A stretch of DNA of 64,000 nt from Streptomyces sp. NBS 14/10 (GTDB lineage: Bacteria > Actinomycetota > Actinomycetes > Streptomycetales > Streptomycetaceae): NCBI RefSeq assembly GCF_002224125.1, contig NZ_NCSM01000004.1:1-64000 (forward strand), read 5' to 3'. Below are positions 26,408 through 34,569 of this stretch, piece after piece (the stretch's first letter is position 1; the number at the start of each line of letters is the position of its first letter). Below the pieces are notes generated by a model. The model saw nothing but the letters and a program-made list of their open reading frames with translations. It was not told the origin of the DNA and ran no database searches. A program made the translations under genes and the position numbers.

Positions 26408-27054
26408 GAAGGAGCCACCTCCGTGAGGGCCGCGAACAGCAGCGCCGACGAGGTGGCGCCGGGGTCCTGATGGCCGATGCTGCGCTCACCCAGATAGCTG
26501 GCCCGGCCCTTGCGCGCCAGCATCGGCACGGTGGCCAGCGCGCCCTTGTCCGCGGCCTCGCTCGCCGCCGCGAAGGACCCGCCGTCGGCGGCCAGCGCGT
26601 CCAGCGCGGGGAGGAGCGCGTCCAGCATCGTCTTGTCGCCGGGCGCGGCGCCGCCGAGCTGGGCCACCGCGTCCACACCGGTCCGCAGCGCGTCGGCCAG
26701 CTGTCGTACGGTGACCTGCTCGGCGTCGCCGAGCGCCTTGCCCGCGCGGCGCAGCAGCGTCCCGTACAACGGCCCCGAGGCGCCGCCCACCTTGGAGATC
26801 AGCTGACGTCCGGCCAGGATCAGCACGGCCCCCGGCGGGCCCGGCGGCTCCTTCTCCAGGGCTTCGGTGACGGCTGTGAAGCCGCGCTGCATATTGCTGC
26901 CGTGGTCGGCGTCGCCGATGGCCGAGTCCAGCTCGGTCAGTCGGGTCGCCTCGCGGCTTATGGCCGCGGCCGCCGCGGTGAGCCAGCGGTGGAAGAAGGC
27001 GGCGTCGAGCGCCGGTTCGCCGGCGGTTTCGCTGCTGGACACAGAGCTGGGCAC
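26404..27054 (-). CDS. dhaL: dihydroxyacetone kinase ADP-binding subunit DhaL
   Basis: 216 aa helical DhaL. It holds ADP and transfers phosphate to dihydroxyacetone bound on DhaK. Nucleotide/Mg-binding motifs are LDSAIGDADHGSNMQRGF, GGASGPLYGTLL, PGDKTMLDAL and GASYLGERSIGHQDPGA. GTG 27054 is chosen because of an ideal GAGGAGG with six nt spacing; an upstream in-frame ATG would add 48 residues without homology. 68 bp separate it from dhaK. Confidence 0.93.
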   Translation of the reverse strand: MPSSVSSSETAGEPALDAAFFHRWLTAAAAAISREATRLTELDSAIGDADHGSNMQRGFTAVTEALEKEPPGPPGAVLILAGRQLISKVGGASGPLYGTLLRRAGKALGDAEQVTVRQLADALRTGVDAVAQLGGAAPGDKTMLDALLPALDALAADGGSFAAASEAADKGALATVPMLARKGRASYLGERSIGHQDPGATSSALLFAALTEVAPS

Positions 27055-27122
27055 AGGGCGCCTCCTCGGTCGAATGGCCAAACGGCGACAGCGTACGTAT
27101 CGGTGGCGGGGGCCGGTCCCGG

Positions 27123-28115
27123 TCAGCAGCCCCAGCGCAGCCCGGCGGTCCTTACCGGCGCGTTCCACAGTCGCAGCAGTTCCTCGTCGACCCGGCACAG
27201 GGTCACCGAAGCGCCCGCCATGTCGAGCGAGGTGACGTAGTTGCCGACGAGCGTATGTGCCACCACCACCTCGCGCTCGCCGAGCACCCGGTGCACCTCG
27301 GCGGCGAAGCCGTACAGCTCCAGCAGCGGTGTGGCGCCCATGCCGTTGACGAGGACGAGGACCGGGTTGTCGGTCCGCAGCTCCTCCAGCACCGCGTCCA
27401 CCGCGAAGTCGGCGATCTCGTGGGAGGTCATCATGGCCCGCCGCTCGCGCCCGGGCTCGCCGTGGATGCCCACGCCCAACTCCAGCTCCCCGGCCGGGAG
27501 GTCGAAGGTCGGGCCGCCCTTGGCGGGGGTGGTGCAGGCGCTGAGGGCGACGCCGAAGCTCCGCGACGACTCGTTGACCTGCCGGGCGAGTGCCGCCACC
27601 CGGTCCAGCGGCGCACCCTCCTCGGCCGCCGCGCCGGCGATCTTCTCCACGAACAGCGTCGCCCCGGTGCCGCGCCGCCCGGCCGTGTAGAGGCTGTCGG
27701 TCACCGCCACGTCATCGTTGACCAGGACCTTGGCGATCTGTACGCCCTCGTCCTCGGCGAGCTCGGCCGCCATGTCGAAGTTGAGGACGTCGCCGGTGTA
27801 GTTCTTGACGATGAACAGGACGCCCTTGCCGCTGTCCACGGCGGCCGCGGCCCGCACCATCTGATCGGGCACGGGGGAGGTGAAGACCTCGCCGGGGCAC
27901 GCCGCGTCCAGCATTCCGGGCCCGACGAATCCCCCGTGCAGCGGCTCATGACCCGATCCGCCGCCGGAGAGCAGCGCGACCTTGCCGGCGACCGGGGCGT
28001 CCCGCCGGACGATCACCCGGTTCTCGACGTCCACTGTCAACTCGGGATGCGCGGCGGCCATTCCGCGCAGGGCGTCGGCGACCACGGTCTCGGCAACGTT
28101 GATCAGCATCTTCAT
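27123..28115 (-). CDS. dhaK: dihydroxyacetone kinase substrate-binding subunit DhaK
   Basis: 330 aa. It binds dihydroxyacetone covalently as a hemiaminal through the active-site His in LGVGIHGEPGRER. GGGSGHEPLHGGFVGPGMLDAA and VKNYTGDVLNFDMAAELA are DhaK signatures. The start ATG 28115 gives MKMLINV. With dhaL and dhaM it makes a PTS-dependent system that channels dihydroxyacetone into glycolysis. The glycerophosphoryl uptake genes at 30.5-34.4 kb could supply related C3 substrates. Confidence 0.94.
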   Translation of the reverse strand: MKMLINVAETVVADALRGMAAAHPELTVDVENRVIVRRDAPVAGKVALLSGGGSGHEPLHGGFVGPGMLDAACPGEVFTSPVPDQMVRAAAAVDSGKGVLFIVKNYTGDVLNFDMAAELAEDEGVQIAKVLVNDDVAVTDSLYTAGRRGTGATLFVEKIAGAAAEEGAPLDRVAALARQVNESSRSFGVALSACTTPAKGGPTFDLPAGELELGVGIHGEPGRERRAMMTSHEIADFAVDAVLEELRTDNPVLVLVNGMGATPLLELYGFAAEVHRVLGEREVVVAHTLVGNYVTSLDMAGASVTLCRVDEELLRLWNAPVRTAGLRWGC

Positions 28116-28136
28116 ATGCGTGTCCGTTCTCCGCCG

Positions 28137-28164
28137 GGTGGAGCTGTACGGGTGGAGCTGTACG
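28137..28164. repeat. perfect tandem 14-bp repeat upstream of dhaK
   Basis: GGTGGAGCTGTACG occurs twice without a gap, 22 bp upstream of the dhaK start in the divergent region (28116-28270). It could be a tandem operator or a slippage product. Confidence 0.65.
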
Positions 28165-28270
28165 CGGGATGAAAATCCTACGGATCTCCGGCGCTCATGG
28201 CACCCCTTGGGCGCTGAGCTGAATGGATCAATGCGGAGAAAAAGGTACAAAAGCATCATATGGTTCGCGC

Positions 28271-30334
28271 ATGGAGAATACTGTCGCCCCGGCCGCCGCC
28301 ACCCCGCGCCCGCGCCCGCAACCCTTCGAGCCGGCGCGCCATCGCCGCCCCGCGCCCTGGCTCGCGCTGGTGGCCGCCGGTTACGCCCTCGTCCAGCTCC
28401 TCGTGGTCATTCCGCACACCGCGCACGCCCTGGGCTGGGACGAGTCCGTGTACGTCTCCCAGGTCGACCCGCGCCACCCGGCCGCGTACTTCAGCGCCCC
28501 CCGCTCCCGCGGGATCAGCATGCTGGTCGCCCCGGTCGTCTCCGTGACCTCCTCCATTCCGGTGCTGCGGGTACTCCTCGCGGTGCTCTCCGCCGCCGCC
28601 CTGTACGCCGCCTTCCGGGTGTGGCGCCGGATGCTCGGCCACGGCACGGTCGCCCTGGCCGCACTCCTGTTCGCCGGGCTGTGGATCACCCAGATCAGCG
28701 GACCGACGGTGATGCCGAACCTGTGGGTGGCGATCGGCGCGGTGGCCGCCGTCGGCTGGTTTCTGCGCGCCCCCGCCGAGCGGAACGCGCGCTGGTGGCT
28801 GGCCGCCGTCATCGCGGGCGTCACCCTCGTACGGACCCCCGACGGGGGCTGGCTGGCCCTGCCGCTGCTGGCCGGGGCCGTGGCCATCCGGGCCTGGCGG
28901 CCGGCCCTGCCCGCGCTGCTCGGCGGGCTCACGCTGGGCGCCGCGCAGTGGGTGGGCGAGGCGTACGCCCGCTTCGGCGGCGTCCTGGAGCGGCTGCGGG
29001 TCTCCAGCGATGTCGAGGGCGGCATGGGGCTGCACTTCAACGTCGGGGCGGCGCTGCGCAGCCTGAACGGGCCGCAGCTGTGCCGTCCGTGCGAGGTGCC
29101 GCTGCGCCACCCGGAGCTGACCGTGTGGTGGCTGGCGCTGCCGCTGCTGACCGCCGCCGCGGTCGTCGTCGCCGTACGGGACCGCCGCGACCGCCGGGAG
29201 CGGGTGTCCCGCCCGGGCGCCCCGCACCACGGCCATCCGCTCGCGCTGACCATCCTGCCGATCGTCTGCGCCGCCGCGCTCGCCATCCCGTATCTGCTGC
29301 TCATCGGCTACTTCGCGCCGCGCTTCCTGATGCCCTCCTACGCGCTGCTCGCGCTCCCCATGGCCGAGCTGCTGCTCCGTACCGTCCAGAGCGTGCGCTC
29401 CCCGCAGCCCGTGGCGGTCGCGCTCGGTGTGGTGGTCACCCTCCAATTGGCCTCGCAGCATGTGGTACTCGGCCGCTCGGCGGCCCAGTCGGAGAAGGTC
29501 AACGGAAGCTACCGGACGGCCGCGGCCGCGCTGCACCGGCTGGGGCTGCGGTCGCCGTGCCTGGTCGCCGGCGACCACGCCCTGCCCATCGCGTACCACG
29601 CGGGCTGCGCCTCCGCCCAGACCAGCGGGAACAACCGGTCCATCACGCCCGCGGCGCTGGTGCTGCGGTCCGCCCGGGAACCCACCGCCGTGCTCACCCA
29701 CCGCTCCCAGCCGCGTCCCCCGGCCTATGCGCAGACCTGGGTGGCGTATCGGCTGCCCGGGACGGACTGGACCGCCCATCTGCCGCCGGATCAGGCGCGT
29801 GAGCTCCAATCCCGACAGAAGGTGTCCGGTAATCCCGGAAGCATGGGCGCCATGATGAGTGCGACGACGACCAGTTGGGGTGGGTTCGAGGCGGCGGAGC
29901 CCGCGTTCTCCACCGTGGTGCGGGAGCGGTTCCAGCGCTATCGGCACCATGTGCTGGCCACCCTGCGCCAGGACGGCAGCCCGCGGGTGACCGGGCTCGA
30001 AGTGGACTTCCGCTTCGGCGAGATGTGGCTGGGCATGATGCCGGACTCGCGCAAGGCCCTGGACCTGCGGCGCGACGCGCGCTTCGCGATCCACGCCAAC
30101 CCCGGCCCCGACACCGGGATGGACGGCGGCGACGTACGGGTCAGCGGGCGCGCCGTGGAGGTGACCGATCCGCAGCTGCTCGCCCGGTTCGCCGCAGAGG
30201 TCCACCCACCGGAGCCGTTCCACCTCTTCCGCGTCGAGGTGACCGAGGTGGTGCGCACCGCGGTGGAGGGCTCCGATCTGGTGCTGCAGACCTGGCGCCC
30301 GGGCGAGGTGGTGCGCACCACCCGGCGGGGCTGA
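28271..30334 (+). CDS. GT-C-like membrane protein reading through into a PNPOx domain
   Basis: One open frame of about 687 aa. Residues about 25-410 form a polytopic GT-C-type membrane protein (WDESVYVSQVDPRHPAAYF with an Asp-Glu motif in the first loop; about ten hydrophobic segments; C-terminal soluble part to about 525), resembling dolichyl-phosphate-mannose-type glycosyltransferases. With no stop, the frame runs on into a complete pyridoxamine-phosphate-oxidase-like domain. The two functions are unrelated, so either the glycosyltransferase lost its stop or a true fusion arose. ATG 28271 has only a weak SD; ATG 28223 is an alternative. Confidence 0.7.
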   Translation: MENTVAPAAATPRPRPQPFEPARHRRPAPWLALVAAGYALVQLLVVIPHTAHALGWDESVYVSQVDPRHPAAYFSAPRSRGISMLVAPVVSVTSSIPVLRVLLAVLSAAALYAAFRVWRRMLGHGTVALAALLFAGLWITQISGPTVMPNLWVAIGAVAAVGWFLRAPAERNARWWLAAVIAGVTLVRTPDGGWLALPLLAGAVAIRAWRPALPALLGGLTLGAAQWVGEAYARFGGVLERLRVSSDVEGGMGLHFNVGAALRSLNGPQLCRPCEVPLRHPELTVWWLALPLLTAAAVVVAVRDRRDRRERVSRPGAPHHGHPLALTILPIVCAAALAIPYLLLIGYFAPRFLMPSYALLALPMAELLLRTVQSVRSPQPVAVALGVVVTLQLASQHVVLGRSAAQSEKVNGSYRTAAAALHRLGLRSPCLVAGDHALPIAYHAGCASAQTSGNNRSITPAALVLRSAREPTAVLTHRSQPRPPAYAQTWVAYRLPGTDWTAHLPPDQARELQSRQKVSGNPGSMGAMMSATTTSWGGFEAAEPAFSTVVRERFQRYRHHVLATLRQDGSPRVTGLEVDFRFGEMWLGMMPDSRKALDLRRDARFAIHANPGPDTGMDGGDVRVSGRAVEVTDPQLLARFAAEVHPPEPFHLFRVEVTEVVRTAVEGSDLVLQTWRPGEVVRTTRRG
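29855..30334 (+). CDS. PNPOx/F420-type flavin-fold oxidoreductase, probable internal start
   Basis: About 159 aa split-barrel protein beginning MSATTTSWGGFEAAEPAF. RYRHHVLATLRQDGSPRVTG and MMPDSRKALDLRRDARFA are typical of small actinobacterial pyridoxamine-5'-phosphate oxidase-like proteins that bind FMN or F420. It lies in the same frame as the upstream glycosyltransferase-like gene. A GGAAG element and ATGs at 29843, 29852 and 29855 allow independent initiation. I list it separately because the fused product is doubtful. Confidence 0.65.
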   Translation: MSATTTSWGGFEAAEPAFSTVVRERFQRYRHHVLATLRQDGSPRVTGLEVDFRFGEMWLGMMPDSRKALDLRRDARFAIHANPGPDTGMDGGDVRVSGRAVEVTDPQLLARFAAEVHPPEPFHLFRVEVTEVVRTAVEGSDLVLQTWRPGEVVRTTRRG

Positions 30335-30405
30335 GTCGCGTGTTTCCGGCGGTTGTTCACGGAAGGAGTGAGAAAAAGCCAGCCAGGAGTGTGAAGTAGG
30401 CCAAG

Positions 30406-30425
30406 TTGTAACACGACAAGGTGTT
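30406..30425. promoter_or_regulatory. overlapping small inverted repeats upstream of the ugp-like operon
   Basis: TTGT/ACAA arms (30406-30419) overlap AACAC/GTGTT arms (30410-30425), about 95 bp before the first permease start. It is a candidate operator; no family assigned. Confidence 0.3.
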
Positions 30426-30519
30426 TCCTTCTCATCAACTCTGTTGGTATCCCTTGGGGCTGTCACCAGCACGTCCCAGGGGGTGTCCTCGGGGCGCAGT
30501 TCGGAAGGATCAACTCCCC

Positions 30520-31434
30520 TTGTCTGCCATCGACGACGCCGGCCGCCGTCTGCGCGCCAGGCGCAGACGGCGCGACTATCTGCTCTTCGCCGCGTTCGCC
30601 GCCCCGAACTTCTTCTTCCTGCTGCTCTTCGCCTACTGGCCGGTGGTCTACAACGGCTATCTCAGCCTGACCGACTGGGACATGATCTCCCCGGCCAAGG
30701 ACTTCGTCGGGCTCGGCAACTACACCGATCTGCTCACCGACCCCGACTTCCGCGCCACCTTGTGGACCACCGTCGTCTTCGTCGTCGGCATCGTGGCCGG
30801 CGGTATCGTCCTGGGTCTTGCCACCGCGCTGCTGCTGAACCAGAAGCTGCGCGGCCGGAACGTGGTGCGGACGCTGACCTTCGCCCCGTATGTGCTCTCC
30901 GGGGCCGCCGTCGGCACCCTGTGGCTGTTCGTCTTCGACCCCAACTACGGGCTGATACGCCCGCTGATGGCCCCGCTCGGACTGACCGCCCCGGCCATGA
31001 TGACCGACTCCAAGTGGGCGCTGACCGGCCTGGTCCTGGTCTACCTCTGGAAGAACATCGGATTCGTCGCCGTGGTCTATCTGGCCGGGCTCCAGGGCCT
31101 GCCCAGGGAGGTGTACGAGGCCGCCGCGCTGGACGGCGCCGGGCCCTGGACGCGGCTGCGCCGGATCACCCTCCCGCTGCTTTCACCGGTCACCTTCTTC
31201 CTGCTGGTGACCTGCACCATCAGCACCTTCCAGGCGTTCGACGTGCTGGCCATGATGACCGCGGGCGGCCCGGGCACCTCCACCTCCACCCTCAGCTGGT
31301 TCATCTACGACCAGGGATTCCGCGCCTTCGACGCGGGGCGCTCCGCCGCCGGCGCGATGATCATGTTTGCCGTGCTTCTGCTGATCACCGCGGGACAGGC
31401 CCGCTACCTCGAGCGAAAGGTGCACTACCAGTGA
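30520..31434 (+). CDS. ABC transporter permease, UgpA/MalF-like
   Basis: About 304 aa with six membrane segments (the first is YLLFAAFAAPNFFFLLLFAYW). The binding-protein-dependent permease EAA loop reads VYEAAALDGAGPWTRLRRITLPLLSP. Carbohydrate uptake CUT1 family. The TTG start at 30520 is preferred (GGAAGG 11 nt upstream; gives a short basic N-terminus); ATG 30421 would add 33 residues without homology. Its stop overlaps the next GTG by 4 bp. No ATPase gene lies in the operon, so a shared MsiK-like ATPase is likely. Confidence 0.9.
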   Translation: MSAIDDAGRRLRARRRRRDYLLFAAFAAPNFFFLLLFAYWPVVYNGYLSLTDWDMISPAKDFVGLGNYTDLLTDPDFRATLWTTVVFVVGIVAGGIVLGLATALLLNQKLRGRNVVRTLTFAPYVLSGAAVGTLWLFVFDPNYGLIRPLMAPLGLTAPAMMTDSKWALTGLVLVYLWKNIGFVAVVYLAGLQGLPREVYEAAALDGAGPWTRLRRITLPLLSPVTFFLLVTCTISTFQAFDVLAMMTAGGPGTSTSTLSWFIYDQGFRAFDAGRSAAGAMIMFAVLLLITAGQARYLERKVHYQ

Positions 31435-32288
31435 CGGCCCTCGACCCGGCGGCGCCCTCCCGCCGCCCCGGCGGCCGGGCCCGGCGCCTCGGCCTGTACG
31501 CGCTGCTCGTCCTGGTCGCGCTCATCGCGGCGGGCCCGCTGTACTGGCTGGCCTCCTCGGCGCTGAAGACCAACCCTCAGATCTACGCCTATCCGCCCCA
31601 CTGGGTCCCCACCGACCTGCGCTGGAGCAACTTCTCCGACGCCTGGAACGCCGCCCCCTTCGACCGGTTCTTCCTCAACTCCCTCGTGGTCTCGGTCGTC
31701 GGCACCGCCATCGAGCTGTGTTCCGCGCTGCTGTGCGCGTACGCCTTCGTCTTCCTGCCCTTCCCCGGCAAGAAGTGGCTGTTCCTCTTCCTGCTGGGCG
31801 CCATGATGGTCCCCGGCCATGTCACCCTGCTGCCCAACTTCCTGACCATCGCCCAGCTGGGCTGGGTCAACACCTGGGCCGGCCTGATCGCCCCGGGCCT
31901 GGGCTCGGTCTTCGGCACCTTCCTGCTGCGCCAGCACATGCTGACGCTCCCCAAGGAGGTCATGGACGCGGCCCGGATCGACGGGGCGGGCCATCTGCGC
32001 ACCCTCTTCCGCGTCGTACTGCCCATGTCACGGCCCATGGTGATCACCGTCGCCATCGTGATCATGGTGACCAAGTGGAACGACTTCATCTGGCCGCTGA
32101 TCGTGACCAGCAGCGCCGATATGCGCACCCTCCCGGTCGGCCTCCTCTTCCTGCGGGACCAGGAGACCTACGCCAACTGGGGCGCCATCCTGGCCGGCAC
32201 GGTGATGGTGATCCTGCCGGTGCTCATCGTCTTCTTCATCGCCCAGCGCTACATCATCGCCGGGCTGACCCAGGGAGCCGGGAAGTGA
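31431..32288 (+). CDS. ABC transporter permease, UgpE/MalG-like
   Basis: About 285 aa with six membrane segments. The EAA loop is VMDAARIDGAGHLRTLFRVVLPMSRP. Second permease of the CUT1 transporter. GTG 31431 overlaps the UgpA-like stop, and its own TGA overlaps the GTG of the binding protein. The N-terminus has a short Arg-rich cytoplasmic stretch before LYALLVLVALIAAGPLYWL. Confidence 0.92.
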   Translation: MTALDPAAPSRRPGGRARRLGLYALLVLVALIAAGPLYWLASSALKTNPQIYAYPPHWVPTDLRWSNFSDAWNAAPFDRFFLNSLVVSVVGTAIELCSALLCAYAFVFLPFPGKKWLFLFLLGAMMVPGHVTLLPNFLTIAQLGWVNTWAGLIAPGLGSVFGTFLLRQHMLTLPKEVMDAARIDGAGHLRTLFRVVLPMSRPMVITVAIVIMVTKWNDFIWPLIVTSSADMRTLPVGLLFLRDQETYANWGAILAGTVMVILPVLIVFFIAQRYIIAGLTQGAGK

Positions 32289-33673
32289 GCCAGAGCCTCC
32301 CCAACCTGAGCCAGAGCCTTCCCAGCCCGGGCCAGAGCCTCCCCAGCCGCCGGCGCTTTCTCGCCCTCGCGGCCGGGGCGCCCACGGCCGCCGCGCTGCT
32401 GAGCGCCTGCGGCACCACCACCGGCCCGGTGGAGCAGCCGGGCGGATCGGTCCCCGACGGCTACTCCGGGCGCAATCGCGTCGTTCTGTGGTCCACCTTC
32501 GCGGACGTACCCGGCCGCGCCCTCCAGGATCTCGCCGACAAGTTCAACCGCGAGCAGCGCGACATCTATGTGGAGGTCCAGTTCCAGGGCACGTACGACG
32601 AATGCGCCCAGAAGGCGGTCGTCGGGCTGCTCGCCGGCCAGGCGCCCGATCTCTGCGTGCTGTCCGATGTGAAGTGGTACCGCTTCTACTTCGGGGACGC
32701 GCTCGAGCCCTGGGACGACTACATCGACCCCGGCGAGCTGCGCGCCACCTACAACGCGAGGCTGCTGGGGGAGGGGCGGGTCAAGGGCCACCACTGGTGG
32801 CTGCCGCTGGCCCGCTCCACCCCGCTCTTCTATTTCAACCGCACCCTCTTCAAGAAGGCCGGGGTGCCCGACCGGGCCCCCGAGACCTGGGAGGAGATGT
32901 ACGGCTGGGCCAAGGAGATCACCCGGCTGAAGACCCAGGGCAAGCCGGTCGCCCTGGAGGCGTACCAGAAGATCGACGGGGACTGGCAGTTCCAGTGCAC
33001 CGCCTGGCAGTGGGGCGGCGCGTACTCCAAGGGCCTGGACGTCACCATCGACCACGAGGCCACCGTCGCGGCCGGGGAGTGGCAGCGCAAGCTGGTCCAC
33101 AAGGACCGCATCGCCTATATGTCCACCGACCCCGCAGGGGACATGGGCAACCAGCTGATCGCCACCCTGATCACCTCCACCGGCGGGCTGCGGAAGATCT
33201 CCGAGATGGCCAAGGCGGGCGGCTGGGAGCTGGGCACCGGATTCCTGCCCCGCCACAAGGAGTTCGGGGTGACCACGGGCGGCGGTGGACTCGGTATGTT
33301 CAAACGGGTGCCCAAGGAGCGCAAACAGGCCGCCGCGGAGTTCGTACGCTTCCTGGCGCGGCCGGAGAACGCGGCCCAGTGGACCGTCCAGACCGGCTAT
33401 ATGCCCGTGGTCCCGGCCGCCACCAAGTCCCCCGCGCTGGCCAAGCTGCTCACCGAGGACCCCAACTTCTCCACCGCGGTCAAGCAGCTTCCGCACACCC
33501 GCAAGGGTGACCAGGTGCGGATGATGGTGCCCAACGCCAACGTCCAGATCTACACCGGGCTACAGAAGATCTGGACCGGCAACACCCCCGCGCACGAGGC
33601 GTTCTCCGATGTCGCCACGCGGCTGCGCAAGGGAGTGGACCGGCACCGTGAGTCCATCGAGGAGCACCTGTGA
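32285..33673 (+). CDS. ABC transporter solute-binding lipoprotein, UgpB-like
   Basis: About 462 aa. A twin-arginine, lipobox-bearing signal (SRRRFLALAAGAPTAAALLSAC) indicates a Tat-exported lipoprotein. The mature part is a type I sugar-binding protein (VVLWSTFADVPGRALQDLADKFN; GGGGLGMFKRVPKERKQAAAEFVRFLARPENAAQW). The first 20 residues repeat the motif QSLPS three times from a DNA repeat and form an unusually long n-region. The downstream phosphodiesterase suggests glycerol-3-phosphate or glycerophosphodiester uptake. Confidence 0.9.
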   Translation: MSQSLPNLSQSLPSPGQSLPSRRRFLALAAGAPTAAALLSACGTTTGPVEQPGGSVPDGYSGRNRVVLWSTFADVPGRALQDLADKFNREQRDIYVEVQFQGTYDECAQKAVVGLLAGQAPDLCVLSDVKWYRFYFGDALEPWDDYIDPGELRATYNARLLGEGRVKGHHWWLPLARSTPLFYFNRTLFKKAGVPDRAPETWEEMYGWAKEITRLKTQGKPVALEAYQKIDGDWQFQCTAWQWGGAYSKGLDVTIDHEATVAAGEWQRKLVHKDRIAYMSTDPAGDMGNQLIATLITSTGGLRKISEMAKAGGWELGTGFLPRHKEFGVTTGGGGLGMFKRVPKERKQAAAEFVRFLARPENAAQWTVQTGYMPVVPAATKSPALAKLLTEDPNFSTAVKQLPHTRKGDQVRMMVPNANVQIYTGLQKIWTGNTPAHEAFSDVATRLRKGVDRHRESIEEHL

Positions 33674-34395
33674 CACCGTCCCGATCCGCCACCCCACGCC
33701 GCCCGGCCGTACGTCCTCTGGTCTACGGACACCGGGGCGCCAGGGCCGATGAGCCGGAGAACACCCTGCGCTCCTTCCGCCGCGCCCACCAGGTCGGCGC
33801 CGAGGGCGTCGAGCTGGATGTGCGGGTGTCCCGCGACGGCCACCTCGTGGTGATCCACGACGCCACCGTGGACCGCACCACCGACGGTACGGGCGAGGTC
33901 GCCGCGCTCTCCCTGGCCGAGCTGCGGGAGCTCGACGCCGGCCAGGGCGAGCGGATCCCCACGCTCCGCGAGGCCCTGGACGCCTTCCCCGGACTGGTGC
34001 AGGTGGAGATCAAGGCCCCCGAGGCGGTGGCCGCTCTGGCCGAGTCCGACCGTCAAACCCCACTGCCCGAGCGCGTCGTGCTCACCTCCTTCCAGGCCGA
34101 GGTGCTCGATGGCGCCGCGCGGCTGCTGCCCCAGGTGGAACGGGGGCTGATCACCGCCGACCCCACGGCGGAACTGCCCGCGCGCGCCGCGGAGGTGAAG
34201 GCCACCTGGGTCTGCCCGGAGCTGAGCCCCGAGCTGACGACCGGTCTGGTCGAGCGGTGCCACGCCCAGGGGCTGCGGGTGGACGCGTGGCCGGCCGCCG
34301 ACGCCGGGCGGCTGGCGCGCTGTGTGGCCCTGGGCGCCGACGCGGTCACCACCGACTATCCCGCGCTGATCGACGGCTGGCTGCGAGCGGTCTGA
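33670..34395 (+). CDS. glpQ: glycerophosphodiester phosphodiesterase
   Basis: 241 aa GDPD TIM barrel. It hydrolyses glycerophosphodiesters to glycerol-3-phosphate and an alcohol. Catalytic signatures are YGHRGARADEPENTLRSF, VELDVRVSRDGHLVVIHDATVDRTTDG, QVEIKAP and GADAVTTDYP. There is no signal peptide, so it is cytoplasmic. GTG 33670 overlaps the binding-protein stop, making a four-gene coupled operon, which supports import of intact glycerophosphodiesters followed by intracellular cleavage. Confidence 0.92.
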   Translation: MTPSRSATPRRPAVRPLVYGHRGARADEPENTLRSFRRAHQVGAEGVELDVRVSRDGHLVVIHDATVDRTTDGTGEVAALSLAELRELDAGQGERIPTLREALDAFPGLVQVEIKAPEAVAALAESDRQTPLPERVVLTSFQAEVLDGAARLLPQVERGLITADPTAELPARAAEVKATWVCPELSPELTTGLVERCHAQGLRVDAWPAADAGRLARCVALGADAVTTDYPALIDGWLRAV

Positions 34396-34490
34396 CCGCC
34401 CGCAGCCCGCTGCCCGTTCGGCCGGGATACGCGGGCCCGGACGCCGCCTCGGCGGATGCGGCGTCCGGGCCCGCGGCCCTTCCGTATTGT

Positions 34491-34504
34491 TGGAACACGT
34501 TCTA
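34491..34504. promoter_or_regulatory. KstR-like operator upstream of the acyl-CoA dehydrogenase
   Basis: TGGAACACGTTCTA matches the KstR consensus TnnAACnnGTTnnA exactly, 66 bp before GTG 34570. KstR is a TetR-family repressor of steroid catabolism genes in actinobacteria. Confidence 0.6.
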
Positions 34505-34569
34505 CCGTGCCCCTCGATTCCAGGCGCCCAGCCCGCCCGTGCGGCGGACGCGAGACTCCAGGAGGGGCC

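Noticed and set aside
30335..30519. PHO box upstream of the ugp-like operon
   Set aside because: Only one GTTCAC-like unit is seen near 30355. PhoP boxes need at least two 11-bp direct repeats.
30444..31430. Long in-frame extension upstream of the second ABC permease
   Set aside because: It overlaps the first permease in another frame and is Arg/Pro-rich. The coupled GTG at 31431 is the sensible start.
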